Shown here piece by piece: positions 1 to 11,932 of a DNA stretch of 64,000 bases (the first letter of the stretch is position 1; the number at the start of each line of letters is the position of its first letter). The notes beneath the pieces are model-generated. The model was not told the DNA's origin and did not search any database. It was given only the letters and a program-made list of their open reading frames with translations. The DNA is taken from assembly GCA_032718475.1 (NCBI GenBank), contig JAUCBJ010005630.1:24286-88285 (forward strand), in the 5' to 3' direction. The stretch is from Nemertoderma westbladi (taxonomy: Eukaryota > Xenacoelomorpha > Nemertodermatida > Nemertodermatidae). A program made the translations under genes and the position numbers.

Positions 1-738
1 ATATGTGGAATTGCACGGGCTGCTTTCCGTCGGTACCGATCAACCAATTTAATGCAATGAACGTTATGTGACTACCACTACACAGAGGAGATCTGTTCGA
101 TATGGTTTCAGTTTCCACAAATATATAATTTTTTAAATTTTTATTAACTAAAAAGTGGTCTGATACACTTAAGCACAGTTTACAGTACTAGGGATACACT
201 CAAAGAATTTTGAGAAAATTTTTTAAAAAAATGCCGTACGATTGTGAATGGGAATCGATGCGCTTTTCAGATTTGGAAACTACAGTAAGTTTAATCGTGT
301 ATAATAATAGATCATAAAACCAATTTAATGATTTTTTGAACCAAAATTGTGTTCCAATCCCCCCCCACCCCCCTTCAGTGTATTATTATAGTGGCCACAT
401 ATTATAACTTCAAAACTAAATTTTGCATAAATTTTATTTCATTATTAATTAATTGATACTATATTAAATCAGGTTAATACATTAGGTATAAATTAATAAT
501 CTAAAAGACCACTGGGTAGTTCGACCTTCCTTTATCTGTTAGTTGTTTTGTCCTACAATATTGTTGCATAAGTGGATAAATAGGCCTAGATAGTACCGGT
601 AGTAAAACTATACACTTTAATATAGTAACAACTATTACAAAATAAAATGTTATTTATTATTAAAATGAATCCTATTATAATTTATTTAGTCTATTCTTCG
701 TTGTGGGAAAGACTTTCCTTCCATCAATACACAACAGT
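1..738. other. Non-coding flank downstream of the PRDM9-like gene
   Basis: AT-rich sequence without a supportable gene. On the minus strand an AATAAA hexamer (plus-strand TTTATT at about 653-658) lies some 85 bases beyond the TAA that ends the zinc-finger frame, a plausible poly(A) signal for that gene. A short C-rich run is at 360-374. Nothing else is visible. Confidence 0.5.
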
Positions 739-828
739 TTACTGATTCTTCGCGATGTGCTGGTTACGTTTATGCGTCGATAGATTGGATGTTTGGGAGA
801 ACGCTTTACCGCAATTATCACAGATGTA

Positions 829-1164
829 GGGTCTACCTCCTGTGTTGATGCGTTGGTGGGTTGTTAGATCGGAACTCCTGGCGAATGATTTACTACAGAC
901 GTTGCAACTGTAGGGTTTATCTCCTGTGTGGATACGTTCGTGGGTTGTTAGATCGGAACTCCTGGTGAATGATTTACTACAGACGTTGCAACTGTAGGGT
1001 TTATCTCCTGTGTGGATACGTTGGTGGGTTGTTAGTTCGCCACTCTGGGTGAATGATTTACTACAGACGTTGCAACTGTAGGGTTTATCTCCTGTGTGGA
1101 TACGTTGGTGGGTTGTTAGTTCGCCACTCTGGGTGAATGATTTACTACAGACGTTGCAACTGTA
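829..1164 (-). repeat. Four 84-bp zinc-finger coding repeats, two identical
   Basis: Each 84-bp unit encodes one C2H2 finger plus linker. Units 997-1080 and 1081-1164 read as identical. Units 829-912 and 913-996 differ from them mostly at codons for helix positions -1, 2 and 3 (Gln-Ser-Gly-Glu against Arg-Ser-Ser-Asp). Near-identity with changes concentrated at DNA-contact residues is the known signature of PRDM9 arrays, which evolve by unequal exchange under selection for new binding specificity. Confidence 0.85.
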
Positions 1165-2486
1165 GGGTTTATCTCCTGTGTGGATACATTTGTCGGTTGT
1201 TAGATTGGACTGTGTGCTAAAAGCTTTACTACATGTAGAGCAGCTGAACGGTTTCTCATCGGAGTGAACACGTTTGTGCTCCATTAGTTGGGATTTAAAT
1301 CGGAAGACTTTCCCACAAGAACTACATCCCAAACTATCAACTGGTTTATCTAAACTGGAACGATTTTTGGGACCAGTGGGAACGTTGAAACCCGAAGCTG
1401 TTGGAGTAGAACCGGGTTCATTGTGTTTCTGTATTAAATGGGAAACGAGAAAAGATTCCACGGTGTAGATGACGTCGCAATGTTCGCAAAGGAATTTGTG
1501 CCAACTCATATCGTGTTCTAAATCCAATCTCTTTCTTTCAGCACATCCACCTCGACTACTTTGGTGTCTAAGAATTGCCTCCTGATTATACGACTGGTAA
1601 CTTTCACATCCGGTACACAGAATCATCCCGTCTTCCAAAACTTTCATCCCCAATTTCTTATCCTTCGGTTGTTTAGTAATTAATCCCATATCTTCTGCTA
1701 ACTCGTTCCGTACCAAGTAAGGAGTTCTGTACCGGCTGCAACTGGTTTATAGACCCGATAATAGATATCCTCTCCCAACTGGAACCCACAAAGGGTTTGT
1801 TCCTGTTCCCATTTAGCGCAGTTTACGTACCGCATCCAATTCGACTTGCACTCCTGTCTCCTGCTGATAGTATCTACCCTCATCGTCCACCATCAACCAG
1901 CTGTAACCATCAGACTCCCCGGGTTTAGGTTTACCTGGTTCCCTCTCTCCGTCATGAGGACCAAATAATGTTCTCGGATTCAAGTCGACCTTGGTAAACA
2001 CCCCTTTATTATGAATTGGAGATTTCTTTATCTCCAAACACGACGGGATTGTTCTGGTGGCCCGGTTTCTTCCACCAAGAGTGGTTTCGGTATTCGGAAT
2101 GAAGTTAAACTCCCCGTGTACCGGACACTGTAATTCATTATATTCCTCGCCGCAAAAGTCGCAGAATATAAACTGGTTAAAGTCTTTAATCGGGCAGTTG
2201 CAGTTGGCGTAATCGGGGAACTCCTTTCTGGGTCGTAAACCACGTTGGGGTTCGAAAGGAGCAGTCGATTTAGGAGAGACGATGACATTTGAATCTGACT
2301 CAACTGTAGAAGAACCCGAAACCACTTTATCCATTACTTCTTGCCCAGCTACTGAGGTCGGACTTCCGCCACTAGAAGACCTTTCGGCTTCGGAATCAAC
2401 TCGTCCCAAACTGTTAGGGAGTTTATCGTTAACCGATTCCTTGGCACTCTGTACAGCTGGAGCAACAGTAACCGAGTGTCTACCAG

Positions 2487-3474
2487 TCCTCCAAGGAGAC
2501 ACACTTGCACCATTCTTGTTCATTATTGTGGTTGACTATGTTCTACGCATGTCCTTAGATCATCATAATGATGATGGGGTGATGATAACTCCACCTACTG
2601 GCTCCAGAAGTCGAGGAAATCCTGCCAAGTACCTAACTGATCTAGACTTTGCTGATGACTTAGGAGTACTCTCAGAATCATTAGAGGGAGCCCAGCGGCT
2701 CCTCAGCTCATTAGAACATGCTGCTTCTAGTGTTGGTCTTTTTATTAACTCCAGAAAGACCAAAATTCTGACAGTTAACTTTGTAAGTCCTCAGCAAGTC
2801 TCTGATCGGATGAGCATAAGCTCAAAGGATGGTATGCTTGAGCATGTGGACGACTTCTGTTACCTGGGATCATGGATCCGGAAGTCAGGTGAGGACCTTC
2901 GAATACGTAAGGGAAAGGCATGGGCAGCCTTGAATAGGCTTTCCAGGATTTGGAAGTCACCTAGAATTAATCGGAAACTTAAGGTCCGATTATTTAGAGC
3001 AGCAGTAGTTCCAGTACTCCTCTACGGGAGTCCATGCTGGGCTCTAACTGCTGAGGACACCAAATCTCTGGATGGCACATTCACAAGAATGCTACGCCGG
3101 GTACATTGTGTCAAGTACAATGCACACATCTCCAACCAGACACTATATAACATTGGAGGTGTCTCATTGGTTCCCCCAAGCTTGACACTAGAACAAAATC
3201 GCCTCCGCTTTGCAGGACATTGCTTTCGCCGTGAGGACCAGCCAGTGCATAATCTTGTACTTTGGCAGCCTCATGGAGTGAATAAGCATGGTGGACAGCC
3301 CATGACTTTCTTGAGACGCATCTTAAAGGACACTGGCCTTAAAGATGCGGATGATCTAGCAAATGTCATGGGTGATAGGGAGTTGTGGCGGCGCAATTTT
3401 GTTGACAAGCCGGCACAGCATTCTTAAAAATGCAGCTGCAATGCAGCATGCCGATCCTAGTAGTAGTAGTAGTA
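2487..3474 (+). mobile_element. 5'-truncated LINE (RT C-terminal half), (TAG)n tail
   Basis: A non-LTR retrotransposon fragment encoding the reverse transcriptase from the GVLQGDTLAPF motif through FADD (DLDFADD) to the C-terminal region with LLYGSPCWALT and LRFAGHCFRRED. The frame is open from 2487 to the TAA at 3425. The 3' end is a (TAG)n run at about 3459-3474. It is flanked by a 9-bp target duplication, gtctaccag at 2478-2486 and 3475-3483, and removing element plus one duplicate restores the PRDM9-like frame. The style resembles RTE/CR1-group elements, but I cannot fix the clade. Confidence 0.9.
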
Positions 3475-3852
3475 GTCTACCAGAACTGACGTCATTAGCA
3501 TCCCCCACCAGATCGATCGCTGGATCAGATAGATTCACATCGGGAATACATTCTAGTGGTTCTTGTATTTCCTCGATTGGATCAGTTGGAACGATAAATG
3601 ATGGCGAATTAAAACCTCCTGTTTCCCTGATAATATCGGTTGGAGATAAAGTCACTAAGTTCCCTTCTGTGGCTGAAAGTGGCCATTTTTAATTAATTAC
3701 CAATTTTATAGAAGTTTTAATTGGGTATTACTATTGCCACCTATTGTAATCTTATTCAAAGATATATTAATTGATTGAATGAATTATTCGCATATCTCGA
3801 GCTATCGGGCGTTATTTTGGGGAACTTATTTATAGGCTGCAAAATATATCAA

Positions 3853-6800
3853 GGTCAGGTCAGGTATTCGAGGTCATTGATCAAGAAAACTTGCCACCTC
3901 GATGCAGCTGTAACTAGGACCCCCTTCGTTCTGGGATAGGAACGCCCTTGGTTCTGTATTAAGGACATATATACTTGGCTGCAGGGGTATATGGCCTGAC
4001 CACGCAGATGGTGATCTACCAATGGCTGGTCAGGAGTAGAGTGTTCTCATGTCCAATCTGAGTGCACTTCAGTGCACCTGGCAGCCGGGGTACAGGGAAT
4101 GGCCCAGTAGATGAGCTGCACAACCAATGGTGGGTCATATGCATCATAGAAGGTATGGGTGATGGGAATCATATTTGACTTGACTGCGACACCTTCCGTG
4201 TGGAATGGCAAACCAGGGTGTGGTATTTGCCCCGAGTGCTGACTCGACAAAAACGCACCCCCACTACGGATTACATTTGTATTGCGGAGGTCTGGCCACT
4301 AGAGGCCAGTGGAATTACCAGACACAATTGGCCTCACAGGCGTTAGTTATCTCATGACCAGCTGTCTGTCTCACCCCCTACTGGAGAGAGAGAGCGGCCT
4401 ACAATTCTGTAAGTCCCTTTCCTGATGACCTTTCTGGCCCAAACCCTGGATAACCAGGGAAGTCAGATAGTGAGGGGGAGAGGGATTCTGGAGTTGGAGG
4501 CTACTCTCATGTTCCACCCTGACCAACAAAGCCATTGGTGAATCTCAGGCAAGTCACTAGACTAGCCTCAGTTATCACCGTAAGTGAGCTGACTGCCTTG
4601 GCAGATACGCTTTTTCTTAGCGCAGTGGGTATTCAAGAGCACCGAATGCAGACTGGACAGACTGATGAGGTTATGATTAAGGACATGGGGGGTGGTTGTC
4701 CACTCGCCCTTGCATCAGCGGATGATAGTGGCAATGGTGGAATAGGTCTATTGATTAATCCAACTGCACATGCAGCAATGGACAAATCTCTAACTGCATC
4801 ATCCATTATCTCTTCTCATGTTCTGGAAGACTGGCTAAGAAGTTTCCGAAGGTGGTTCTGATTGTGTGCTATTCTCCGTCTAGGGTCGCCCCAGTAAAGG
4901 AGGTGGAAAATTTCTACCACAATCTACCAGCAGCTACTTGATGTAGTGGATAGCATGCATTCTTAACATTCCTGGGAGACTTTCTGCATCAATCTGCATC
5001 AATCACCTACATCACCCTGGGTCTATAGCAATAGTGTTAACCGAAATTCTGTCCATCTTCAGGATTTCATCTCTGGATTGTTTTGGGCTGGAACCAAATT
5101 CAAGAAGCGAATTGGAAAGATATTGACTCATACTGGACCCAGTGTTGCCAAGTGCCAGGTGGACCATATTCTGCTTCATAGGAAATACAGGAGCTCTATA
5201 CAAGACTGTAATGCATTTACACTACGACCCTTCTCCAGTGATCACCGCCTTATTGTGGCCGAGGTAAGACTTAGTCTGCGCGCAAGTAGAATAACCAAAT
5301 ATGACTGGTCCTCTCTGTTGCAACAGCCAAGTGTGAGATACAGCTTCACAGTACAGCGGCAACAGGTATGAGGTTCTTGCCTTCGAGGAGGCAGATTACC
5401 GCGATGGCTATGCTACCTTCATAGAATCAGTTAAGTTAGCAGCTGCAGAAACAGTTCTTGTATACTCTCGAAACAGGAAAAAGGCCACCACGACTGACCC
5501 AAAGATGGACACGGCCCGGCCTGTTGGGTCTCGGCCCGCCCTGGCCCGTTAATTGTAATTTTCTAAACATTACAGCATAAAATAAAATTTTCTAGGCTCT
5601 ACTTAAGTAATATGTATGTGAGTCTGAGTATGTAGCTAAGGTACATTACAAAGTTAAACAAAGTCACAAATAAATCATGAAACAATCCTAGTTACAGGAA
5701 AATTAAATATAAATATTTAATTTAATTTTGTGATAAAAAATGTGTAACAAAAATTTTCATATTTTTGTGTTTGTTAGCTGGATAATATAATTATACAACA
5801 ATAGCGGGCTTTCCCATATTTAGAATTCGGCCCAAGCCCGTCCCGTGTCCATCGTCCAAAGAGCATTAACACCAATCGTGCCAGTAGTGGAGTCGATGGT
5901 GTCCGCCCTGAGGTCCTTAAAATAAAATACCTTAGTGTTTGGAGCTAATTTATCCCAGCATAGTAGACATGTACAGAACGACAAGAGTCCCACAAGAAAT
6001 GAAAACAAATAAGTCGGTGCCAGTTCCCAAGAAGGGCAACCTAACACTCTATGGTTCTTTTCACAATAGAATTATATTAAATCGCATCAGGGATACCATT
6101 GAGAGACTGCTCCGTGGAAATCAGAATGGGTTCCATAAAGGTCGTGGGACCATGGAGCCCATTTTAGCACTTATAAGGATAATTGAAGAGTTATCAATAT
6201 AGAAAGACAGGCATCTGGCTGTCATAGGTTAGTCATAGGTCTTTGTTGACTTCTTCAAGGCCTTTGATTCAGTCTCTCGCTCACGTATGTTCGTTCAATA
6301 TACTTTCATTATTATATGGGATTCCTGATGAAATTATTGCAGCAATCAGATCAGTGGTTCGACCACATTTGTGTCTACTGTTGACGGTGACAGAGATCCA
6401 TTCTAAGTGTTATGGGGAGTCCTCCAGGGCGACACACTTGCACCATCTTATTCATAATTGTAGTTGACTCTGTTCTACGCATGTCCTTATAGCATCATAA
6501 TGATGATGGGGCGATGGTAAATTCGATGAAATCCTGCCGCCAAGTACCTAACTGATCTAGACTTTGCTGATGACTTAGGAGTACTCTCAGAATCACTAGA
6601 GGGAGCCCAACGGCTCCTCAGCTCATTAGAACATTCAGCTTCTAGTGTTGGTCTTTTTATTAACTCCAAAAAGACCAAAATTTTGACAGTTGACTTTGAA
6701 AGTCCTCAGCAAGTCTCTGATCGGATGAGCATAAGCTCAAAGGATGGTTAGCTTGAGCTTGTGGAAGACTTCTGTTGCCTGGGAGTATGGATCCGGAAGT

Positions 6801-7471
6801 CAGTTGTCAAGTCAAGTCCTTTGAATACGTAAGGGAAATATGGGCAGCATTGAATGGGCTGGGCATTCCAGGATTTGTAAGTCACACAGAATTCATTGGA
6901 AACTTAAGGTCCGATTATTTAGAGCAGCAGTAGTTCCTGTACTCCTTTATTGGAGTTGATGCTTGGCTCTAACTGCTGAGGACACCAAATCTCTGGAAGG
7001 CACATTCACAAGAATGCTACGCCGGGTTCATTGTGTCAAGTACAACGCACACATCTCCAACCAGACACAATATAATATTGGAGGTGTTAGCTTGACATAT
7101 TCGACAAAGTCGCCCCAGATTTGGAGGACATTGTTTTCGCTGTGAAGACCTGCCTGTACACAATCTTGTGCTTTGGTAGCCCCATGGAGAAAATAAGCAT
7201 GGTGGACAACCCATGACTTTCGTAAGATGCCTCCTAAAGCACACTGGTCTTGAAGATGCGGATACTCTCGCGAAAGTCATGGTGGATAGGGAGTTGTGGC
7301 GGTGCAACTTTGTTGATAAACGCGGCATAGTATTCTTAACGCACGAGCACGCTGCATTGGGCTTGCCAATTGTAGATTGCAGGGTGGTGACAAAATGTTT
7401 TTGTTAAGCTGGCATAGCATCTCAATGTGCAGTTTCAATGCAGCAGGCCGATTATAGTAGTAAGCCTAGTA
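3853..7471 (+). mobile_element. Degenerate near full-length LINE of the same family
   Basis: It starts with GGTCAGGTCAGGT, the same 5' end as the copy at 50922. An APE-type endonuclease piece is at 4535-4861 (contains VGIQEHR, GGIGLLINP) and continues with frameshifts to an SDHR motif near 5250. RT pieces follow: a SSGVDGVRPEVLK-like stretch near 5870, FxxFFKAFDSVSR near 6245, VLQGDTLAP near 6420, LDFADDLGVLS near 6560, and the C-terminus to about 7330. It ends in a short TAG-rich tail. Many stops and frameshifts mean no intact protein. The flanks 3808-3852 and 7472-7514 are an imperfect duplication of about 43 bp, consistent with an old target duplication. Confidence 0.85.
5503..5863. mobile_element. 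Candidate MITE inserted in the LINE
   Basis: A 360-bp AT-rich segment interrupts the LINE between endonuclease and RT. It begins ATGGACACGG and ends CCGTGTCCAT, so its ends are inverted repeats, and GGCCCG-rich sequence lies just inside both ends. Flanks read acccaaag and gtccaaag, close to an 8-bp duplication as made by hAT transposases, though the right junction is off by a base or two. There is no coding content. Confidence 0.45.
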
Positions 7472-7514
7472 GGCGAAATTTTGGGGAACGTATTTAGACT
7501 GCAAAATATACCAA

Positions 7515-8555
7515 ATGTAAATCTCTACACTTTCAAACTTGGTATTAACATACGGTGTTAATATAAGTTAGTGTAGTAGCCCACACTGAGCTCACAGGTA
7601 TATGTTCTTTTAGGCTATTAAAGTCGGCAAAATTTATAGAAATTTCACCAAAACAATTATTAAATCACATCAATTTAAATGTCACCACAAAAAATTATCC
7701 CAACATCAAAATTGATTGTTAAACACTAAATAAACAAAGAAATACCGAAATCAATGATAAACACCCAAAAATAAATACAAATTTTCTCCAAAATAAATAT
7801 ATATATCTTCATATTAAATACATTAAACTCACCCCCACACCCCAAAAAATGTAACACCATAAATTAACCGTTGGCATTAATTTATTTTATCATTTTGAAA
7901 ATACCAAGTTGAGGTTTAAGGAAAGAAGCAGTTTATATAGGTTGTACTTTGTAACAATGTACGGTATGCTTTAACAATATAGGGAAATAATCAGGATGTA
8001 GAGAAGGACTTTTCTAACCAAAACAATATACCATATCATTAAAGAATTGAAAAATGAGCAGGTTACAGTGACCGGATACAGTACTACAATATACCAATTA
8101 AAACCTTTTTATGGTTAATGAATAATTACTAAAATTGAATGAATAAAGTTCCAGAAAATGTTCGATGAAGCATCATATTTGGTTTCGTTTTTGGTTTGAA
8201 AGTGAATTAAAATTTGGGTACAAATAATTGTTTTGGGTACCGGTATGAGTGATTTAATGATTTTTTTGGGATGAGATATGTCTTTCAATTGTGGGATGTA
8301 AATTGGTGCTGGGGCCGTATTCATGAAAGTCCTAGTGCCGAGATAACTTTAGCTCGGTACTAAGTTCTCAGTTTTATCTCTGGACTATGAAGAAACGGTG
8401 TTCTTGGAAAAATCAATAAGATTAGTACCGGTACTAATACTAAATAAACACCTTAGTCTATCAGCCTTCATGAATACCATTCTAACTTGGTGCTAAATAG
8501 CGATAGTACTAAATATATGGCTCCTAACTTTGAAGTTATTTCAGTACTACTGTAA
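7515..8555. other. AT-rich intergenic DNA with one small inverted-repeat candidate
   Basis: No gene is supportable. GTATTCATGAA at 8317-8327 is mirrored by TTCATGAATAC at 8467-8477, enclosing about 140 bp, a possible very small MITE. I could not identify a target duplication. Confidence 0.35.
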
Positions 8556-8905
8556 GTTTATATGGCATAGATTGTGGAATGGTGAGTTTATATGGCAGAG
8601 TGTGTGGAATGGTGAGTTTATATGGCAGAGATTGTGGGATGGGAAGTTTATATGGCAGAGATTATGGAATGATGAGTTTATATGGCAGAGATTGTGGAAT
8701 GGGGAGTTTATATGGCATAGATTGTGGAATGGGGAGTTTATATGGCATAGATTGTGGAATGGGGAGTTTATATGGCAGAGATTGTGGAATGGTGAGTTTA
8801 TATGGCAGAGATTGTGGGATGGGGAGTTTATATGGCAGAGATTGTGGAATGGGAAGTTTATATGGCAGAGATTGTGGCATGGTGAGTTTATATGGCAGAC
8901 ACTGC
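8556..8905. repeat. 30-bp minisatellite, about 11-12 copies
   Basis: The unit reads approximately GAGTTTATATGGCAGAGATTG plus TGGAATGGG (30 bp), with single-base variants such as a CATAG for CAGAG change. Because 30 is a multiple of three and the unit lacks stops in several frames, long spurious ORFs appear on both strands. There is no sign of coding constraint. Confidence 0.9.
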
Positions 8906-10530
8906 AGGTACCACTTTGCAGCGTTGCGGCCTATAGGTCGGAATGCTGCAAAGTAATCAATGACATGGAAACAACTTCAATTACCGTATTCCAGAATGTA
9001 TTATTTCCATTTATGTTAATGAGTGCTGCTTTATTATCCAGTTTGCAGTGACGGGACTACAGGACTAGCATGTATATAATTCTTTAATGTGTTCTGTATT
9101 TCATTATGACGAAACATCCAATAAACGACACTTCAGAGAAAATGAACATAGAAAATGGCGACAGTGTTCAGTAGAACTGATCGGACACAGACGATGACTC
9201 AGATTACTTCAGTCGACTATAGTCAAGATGGATTTATGATTTACTACATCCAAGCAGGAGATAACTTCAATAAACTTTAATTATTAGATTTAAATGTATA
9301 ATTAATACTGTGTACCTGTTGATAAATTTCACTTCATCATCGTCGTCATTCATTAGGGAGTTGTTGAGTCATTCATTGGGGGTTTAGATTGCTTAGTAAA
9401 CACAATGGAAATTTAATATAAATCGAAAAAGTTATTATTTCGTAAAAATTATAATAAAAATTTCCTTTTTTTGGACCTCAAGACGTACCGCGGTTAACCA
9501 ACAACTTTATATGTTATTAAATTATTAAATGTGAGAAATAACAAGAGCGACGCCCTTAAAAATAACAAACCACCCTGAAATTTTAGATCAACCAGATCCT
9601 GTATTAAAAACTCAAACTCCAAATTTCTGGCCTATGTAAAGTTATACCAAACTTTCTGTTCCTGTTATCTGTTCCTGTTCCTGTTCCACTTTGCAGTTTA
9701 CCACAATGTGAAGAATACCAGGTTTTCACCAAAACTACAATTTGCAGAAGGGCTGAATCTAACCAAAACAACAAACTAATTAGTATATGTACAGGCTATA
9801 CAATAGAAATAAGCGCTATAAAACACTTAATTAAGGAGAAATTTGGAGAAAATACAAATTATTAATATATAAAATTCCAGTAGAATTTCGACCGAAAAGT
9901 GAAATCCTGGTATATATTATTCAAATGGGCGAAATTCATGGATTCACAACCCACGTGATTGTCAAGTTTGTCCAGTTCCATTTAGCAAACAATTACAAAT
10001 AGCTAAACATTCCAGAATAATGTATCAACGTCCAGATGAAACGGACGATTTAAAATGCCATCAAACAATCGATTATTAGTTTGCAAAACTCGTCTCCCTA
10101 TGTCAATTCTTTACCAAAATTGGTGAGATATAAAGCGAAAATTTGACACTAGCTAATATTCTAGAACATCTTAACTTTAGTAAATTTGTAGGGGTGCTGC
10201 GGGGGGAAACAATTTCCACAGTGTTTAAGTATGTAATCTATACTAGTTCTGGCCTGATGTTTAAGAAGCCTCGGTTTGAACTATTATGTATTACTTTTAG
10301 TCCACAATATATAACGGGAAAAAAAGTTCACAATATATAACGGGAAAAAAGTTTAAAAAGATTCCTATAATTGGCCATTACTGGAGATTTTACCCCAATA
10401 ATTTTCCCTCAATAAAATATTTCAAGGTATTTAGCTGGTGTTTTTCAATAGCAGGGCGGTTTTGCAACGGGTAAACTTTATGTTGAGATAAAATAATATA
10501 CTTCCGGGAAATATATAAAAACTAAATCAT
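8906..10530. other. AT-rich intergenic DNA, no gene seen
   Basis: No ORF with family features, RNA gene or transposon end was recognised. There is a short local repeat, ATATAACGGGAAAAAA, twice near 10308-10347. Confidence 0.5.
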
Positions 10531-11027
10531 TTAATTAATATGGTCGTTTTCAACTACCGTGATCCTCTCTACTTGTACTGCTGCTACTTCCCTCGCTAAG
10601 TACGGCTCGATGCTGTCGCTGTACCATTCATACGGACCTGGCGGCGAAACCGTCGCGTTCCTTCTGTAATAAGGAAGTACCAGATCCGAGTTGGTACAGG
10701 CCACGGATTCCTTGTCAGAATCATCCTCACAAACATCCACGACAATGTCCTCAATAACATCATCAAACATGGAATGATCCATTGAGAGTGATTTACCTTC
10801 TTCTTCCCCCTCAACTATCATATCCATCGGAACATTATTCTTTCCAATTATCTCATCTTCAGGAATAACTTTCCTACCAGACATCCTAATGGTCTTTCTT
10901 TACATAAAGTCTGGAGGATCTATTGGCTTGGCTCTGAGTTCGTTAAAACCTAAAGACTTAAGCATTTCGAACAGCTCCTTCAAGGCCAACGGCCGACGTT
11001 TATCGAATGACTGTTGTAGGCTTATAT
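10531..11027 (-). pseudogene. Unidentified exon-like ORF with one in-frame TAA
   Basis: Minus strand. A plausible 3' splice acceptor (CTATTTCAG) ends at 11028. From there one frame runs to 10531 with a single interruption, a TAA at 10900-10902, five codons before an ATG at 10884. The part before the stop contains LKELFEMLKSLGF and looks like ordinary globular protein. The part after it (117 codons from the ATG) is very acidic and ends with TAA. I recognise no family. It may be a decayed exon with a nonsense mutation, the end of one exon followed by a chance ORF, or part of an unknown transposon. Confidence 0.35.
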
Positions 11028-11085
11028 CTGAAATAGTTTATTCCGCAATATATTTGTCTGGTTATTTTTTAATTGAATTACTGCG

Positions 11086-11311
11086 TAGACTATGTTCCTA
11101 TGTATAAACCATACCTGGCTGCGCCTATTGAACGCATCGGTAGTTATAAAGATCGTCAGTCTGCGTTTAGGAAATATGTTTAAATACAAAATGGACGAGC
11201 ACAACGACGTTTATAATAATGAAGACGAGTACTGCCTACTGCGTTGATTATATTCCTACTGTATAAATCATACCTGGCTTCGCCTATTGAAAGCATCGGT
11301 AGTTATAAAGT
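11086..11311. repeat. Direct duplication of about 65 bp
   Basis: A segment containing CCTGGCTGCGCCTATTGAA and CATCGGTAGTTATAAAG near 11110-11150 recurs with few changes near 11268-11311. The sequence between contains a very short ORF starting ATGGACGAGCACAACGACG near 11192. No function is assigned. It is followed by a G run at about 11331-11348. Confidence 0.5.
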
Positions 11312-11449
11312 ACTGGTGGGTGGGAAGGGTTGGGGGGGGGGGGGGGGGCAGATTAAAAGGGGTGAACACGTACTGTCCCCCTTTCTTTGATTGATTGGTG
11401 GTGTGGGTAAATTTCTCAAAACCTGATTTTGTGATACAGTCGCTCAATT

Positions 11450-11914
11450 TTAATCTGTATCTGATAACTGAGCCTCGTCCTGCGCGATGGCCCCACGAAC
11501 GTGTTCGTATTGTTGACGGGTTGGTTTTGTGTTTATTTGTATTAAATCTGTAAGCTGATTAAATCTGTAACATATTCCGGTGATTGTTCGTTTAAACATT
11601 TCCAAGTTAATAGAGCAAGTTATCTGTTTCTCCATACTCATATTGTTGTCTAGTATGCACCCTAGTGTTTTTAGATGAGGAACTGGTTCGATTGTTTTAT
11701 TGCCAAAAACGAATTTTGGTTGCTGCTGAGATAACGAATCTCCAATGGAAAAGCGATTTGTAATAATCATAAACTCCGTCTTATTGCTATTAAGTATAAG
11801 ATTTGCCGATGCCATCCATTGTTCCAGACATAAGACCTTTGTGGAGATTTCATTAGTAATGCTGTAGATTAAACTGTCTTCAAATATGAAGTATAAATCT
11901 ATTACATAAGGCAA
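11450..11914 (-). pseudogene. LINE reverse transcriptase fragment
   Basis: The 154-codon minus-strand ORF contains LEQWMASANLILNSNKTEF followed by a TLGCILDNNMS motif, the segment just after the RT active site in Jockey/CR1-type LINEs. The active-site box itself is replaced or lost at the start (next to a G-rich run at 11912-11932) and the C-terminus is missing. It is a relic. Confidence 0.7.
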
Positions 11915-11932
11915 GGGGGGGGGGGGGGGGGG

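Larger units (their letters stand above)
739..3690 (-). pseudogene. PRDM9: PRDM9-like histone methyltransferase/zinc-finger gene, broken by a LINE and two frameshifts
   Basis: PRDM9 trimethylates H3K4 with its PR/SET domain and binds DNA with a C2H2 array to place meiotic recombination hotspots. Read on the minus strand: an acidic leader (3690-3484), then the same frame resumes at 2477 after the LINE, with a Cys-rich pre-SET segment and a SET domain whose GYSW (about 1905), NWMRYVNCA, IYYR and WYG motifs are all present. These contain the three tyrosines known to matter for PRDM9 catalysis. A post-SET finger and about seven C2H2 fingers follow to the TAA at 739. Breaks: a LINE at 2487-3474, an extra base near 1850-1865 and a missing base near 1708. 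The two indels compensate, so the outer parts share one frame. Finger 3 has Asp for a His ligand and finger 7 has Asn for its last His. KRAB and SSXRD exons are not visible and would lie beyond 3690. Assignment is strong; loss of function is inferred, since the small indels could be assembly errors. Confidence 0.85.

Noticed and set aside
2282-3427. 381-codon plus-strand ORF as one protein
   Set aside because: Its first 68 codons are antisense to the PRDM9-like exon; only the part from 2487 is LINE RT.
8530-9051. ORFs over the 30-bp array (WNGEFIWQRL-type repeats)
   Set aside because: Same artefact of a 30-bp unit, with several frames open on both strands.
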